Positions 4,679-5,343 of a stretch of DNA of 5,343 bases are shown here, piece by piece. The DNA comes from an uncultured Oxalobacteraceae bacterium (GTDB taxonomy: Bacteria; Pseudomonadota; Gammaproteobacteria; Burkholderiales; Burkholderiaceae): positions 1-5,343 of the forward strand of contig CAMLHI010000181.1 in assembly GCA_946479705.1 (NCBI GenBank). Reading direction: 5' to 3'. The notes below the pieces were generated by a model. It did not search any database, was not told the DNA's origin, and saw nothing but the letters and a program-made list of their open reading frames with translations. The first letter of the stretch is position 1, and every line of letters starts with the position of its first letter. Position numbers and translations under genes: made by a program.

Positions 4679-5343
4679 ATGATCTTTGCTGACGAATTTT
4701 TTAATAGTGCCAGGGCGGCCGGACTGGATTTCTTCACTGGCGTACCGTGCTCCCTGGCCGGACCGCTGATCGACCGGGCCGAGGCGCGCGCCGACACCAC
4801 CTACCTGGGCGCGGTCAACTAAGGCGACGCCGTGGCGGTGTCGATCGGCGCCTGGCTGGCCGGGCGCGCCGGCGCCATCGTCTGCCAGAACTCGGGGCTG
4901 GCCAACGCCGTCAATCCGCTCGCCACCATGAGCCTGCCGTACAGGATTCCCGCGCTGCTGCTGGGGACCATGCGCGGCGAACCGGGCAAGAACGACGAGC
5001 CGCAGCACGAGGTGATGGGCCGCATCACCGGCAGCCTGCTCGCCTCGATGGGGATCGACCATTGCCGCTTTCCGGCCGCGCGCGAGGAACTCGGTCCCTG
5101 CCTGGAGCAGGTCAAGGTGGCCATACAGGCGCGCCGCAGCGTGGCCCTCTTGATCAGCGGGAAAACCTTCGCCGATCCCAAGGGCGCGGCCGCGCCGCCG
5201 CCCAGCCGGGACGGCGCGCCGCTGCGCCGCCAGGGCACCGCGCTGCAGCTGCCGCGGGAGGCCAGCGCCAAGCGCTTCGAGACCATCGCGCGCGTGCTCG
5301 CCCTGGCCGGCGACGATGACGCCATCGTCTCGACCACCGGCAT
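4679..5343 (+). pseudogene. aepY: Phosphonopyruvate decarboxylase with a premature stop, cut by the window edge
   Basis: Phosphonopyruvate decarboxylase is a soluble thiamine-diphosphate enzyme that converts phosphonopyruvate to phosphonoacetaldehyde and CO2 in phosphonate biosynthesis. The start MIFADEFF, then DFFTGVPCSL (residues 16-26), are typical. Codon 48 is TAA (4820-4822), where the family reads NEGDAVA; the glutamate there activates the thiamine cofactor. After the stop the same frame stays open to the window edge and is plainly the same enzyme: GDAVAVSIGAWLAG, QNSGLANAVNPL (from codon 70), LPYRIPALLLGTMRGEPG, NDEPQHEVMGRIT, and near the edge DDAIVSTTG, the start of the second domain. 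GAA to TAA needs one base change, so this is a recent nonsense mutation or a sequencing error. The window covers about 221 of the usual roughly 380 codons. The ATG has no clear Shine-Dalgarno sequence; it was chosen by the family's N-terminus. Sulfopyruvate decarboxylase is a related alternative, but GVPCS and the NSGLxNAVNPL stretch favour phosphonopyruvate. Confidence 0.88.

Overview
The window looks like a piece of a high-GC betaproteobacterial chromosome. An Oxalobacteraceae relative such as Massilia, Duganella or Janthinobacterium would fit, but this rests only on codon usage and the general look of the proteins. Four blocks are visible.

(1) Bases 3-647 hold the C-terminal part of an aldo/keto reductase on the + strand, cut by the window edge. 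(2) Bases 646-2118 are a complete IS110-family element of the IS1111 group, less GC-rich than its surroundings. It has an intact DEDD transposase, an 11-bp perfect subterminal inverted repeat placed 7 bp from the left end and 3 bp from the right end, and about 250 nt of structured non-coding sequence after the transposase, where IS1111 elements carry their bridge RNA (seekRNA). Two independent signals support these ends. Joining right end to left end creates a sigma-70 promoter (TTGACA, 17 bp, CATAAT), and the non-coding region holds a 10-nt exact copy of that joined sequence. (3) Bases 2119-2319 (- strand) are the first 67 codons of an aspartate-semialdehyde dehydrogenase-family gene, cut by the IS right end. 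The rest of that gene is not on the other side of the IS, so a deletion or rearrangement accompanied or followed insertion. (4) From about 2556 a sigma-70 promoter drives two overlapping paralogous genes (2620-3621 and 3615-4574). Each has a divergent nucleoside diphosphate kinase-like domain between conserved N- and C-terminal extensions that I do not recognise. After a GC-rich hairpin comes the 5' part of a phosphonopyruvate decarboxylase gene (4679 to the window edge), interrupted by a TAA exactly where the thiamine-diphosphate-activating glutamate should be.

Block 4 suggests a phosphonate-metabolism locus: phosphonopyruvate decarboxylase turns phosphonopyruvate into phosphonoacetaldehyde, the step that commits the unfavourable PEP mutase reaction to phosphonate formation. 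The role of the twin NDPK-like proteins is unknown. Supplying or handling nucleotides for cytidylyl-activated phosphonates is one speculative link. As the sequence stands, the decarboxylase is broken.

The points most worth following up are the IS1111 element with its predicted guide RNA and junction promoter, the undescribed tandem NDPK-like pair next to a phosphonate gene, and the nonsense codon at the catalytic glutamate.
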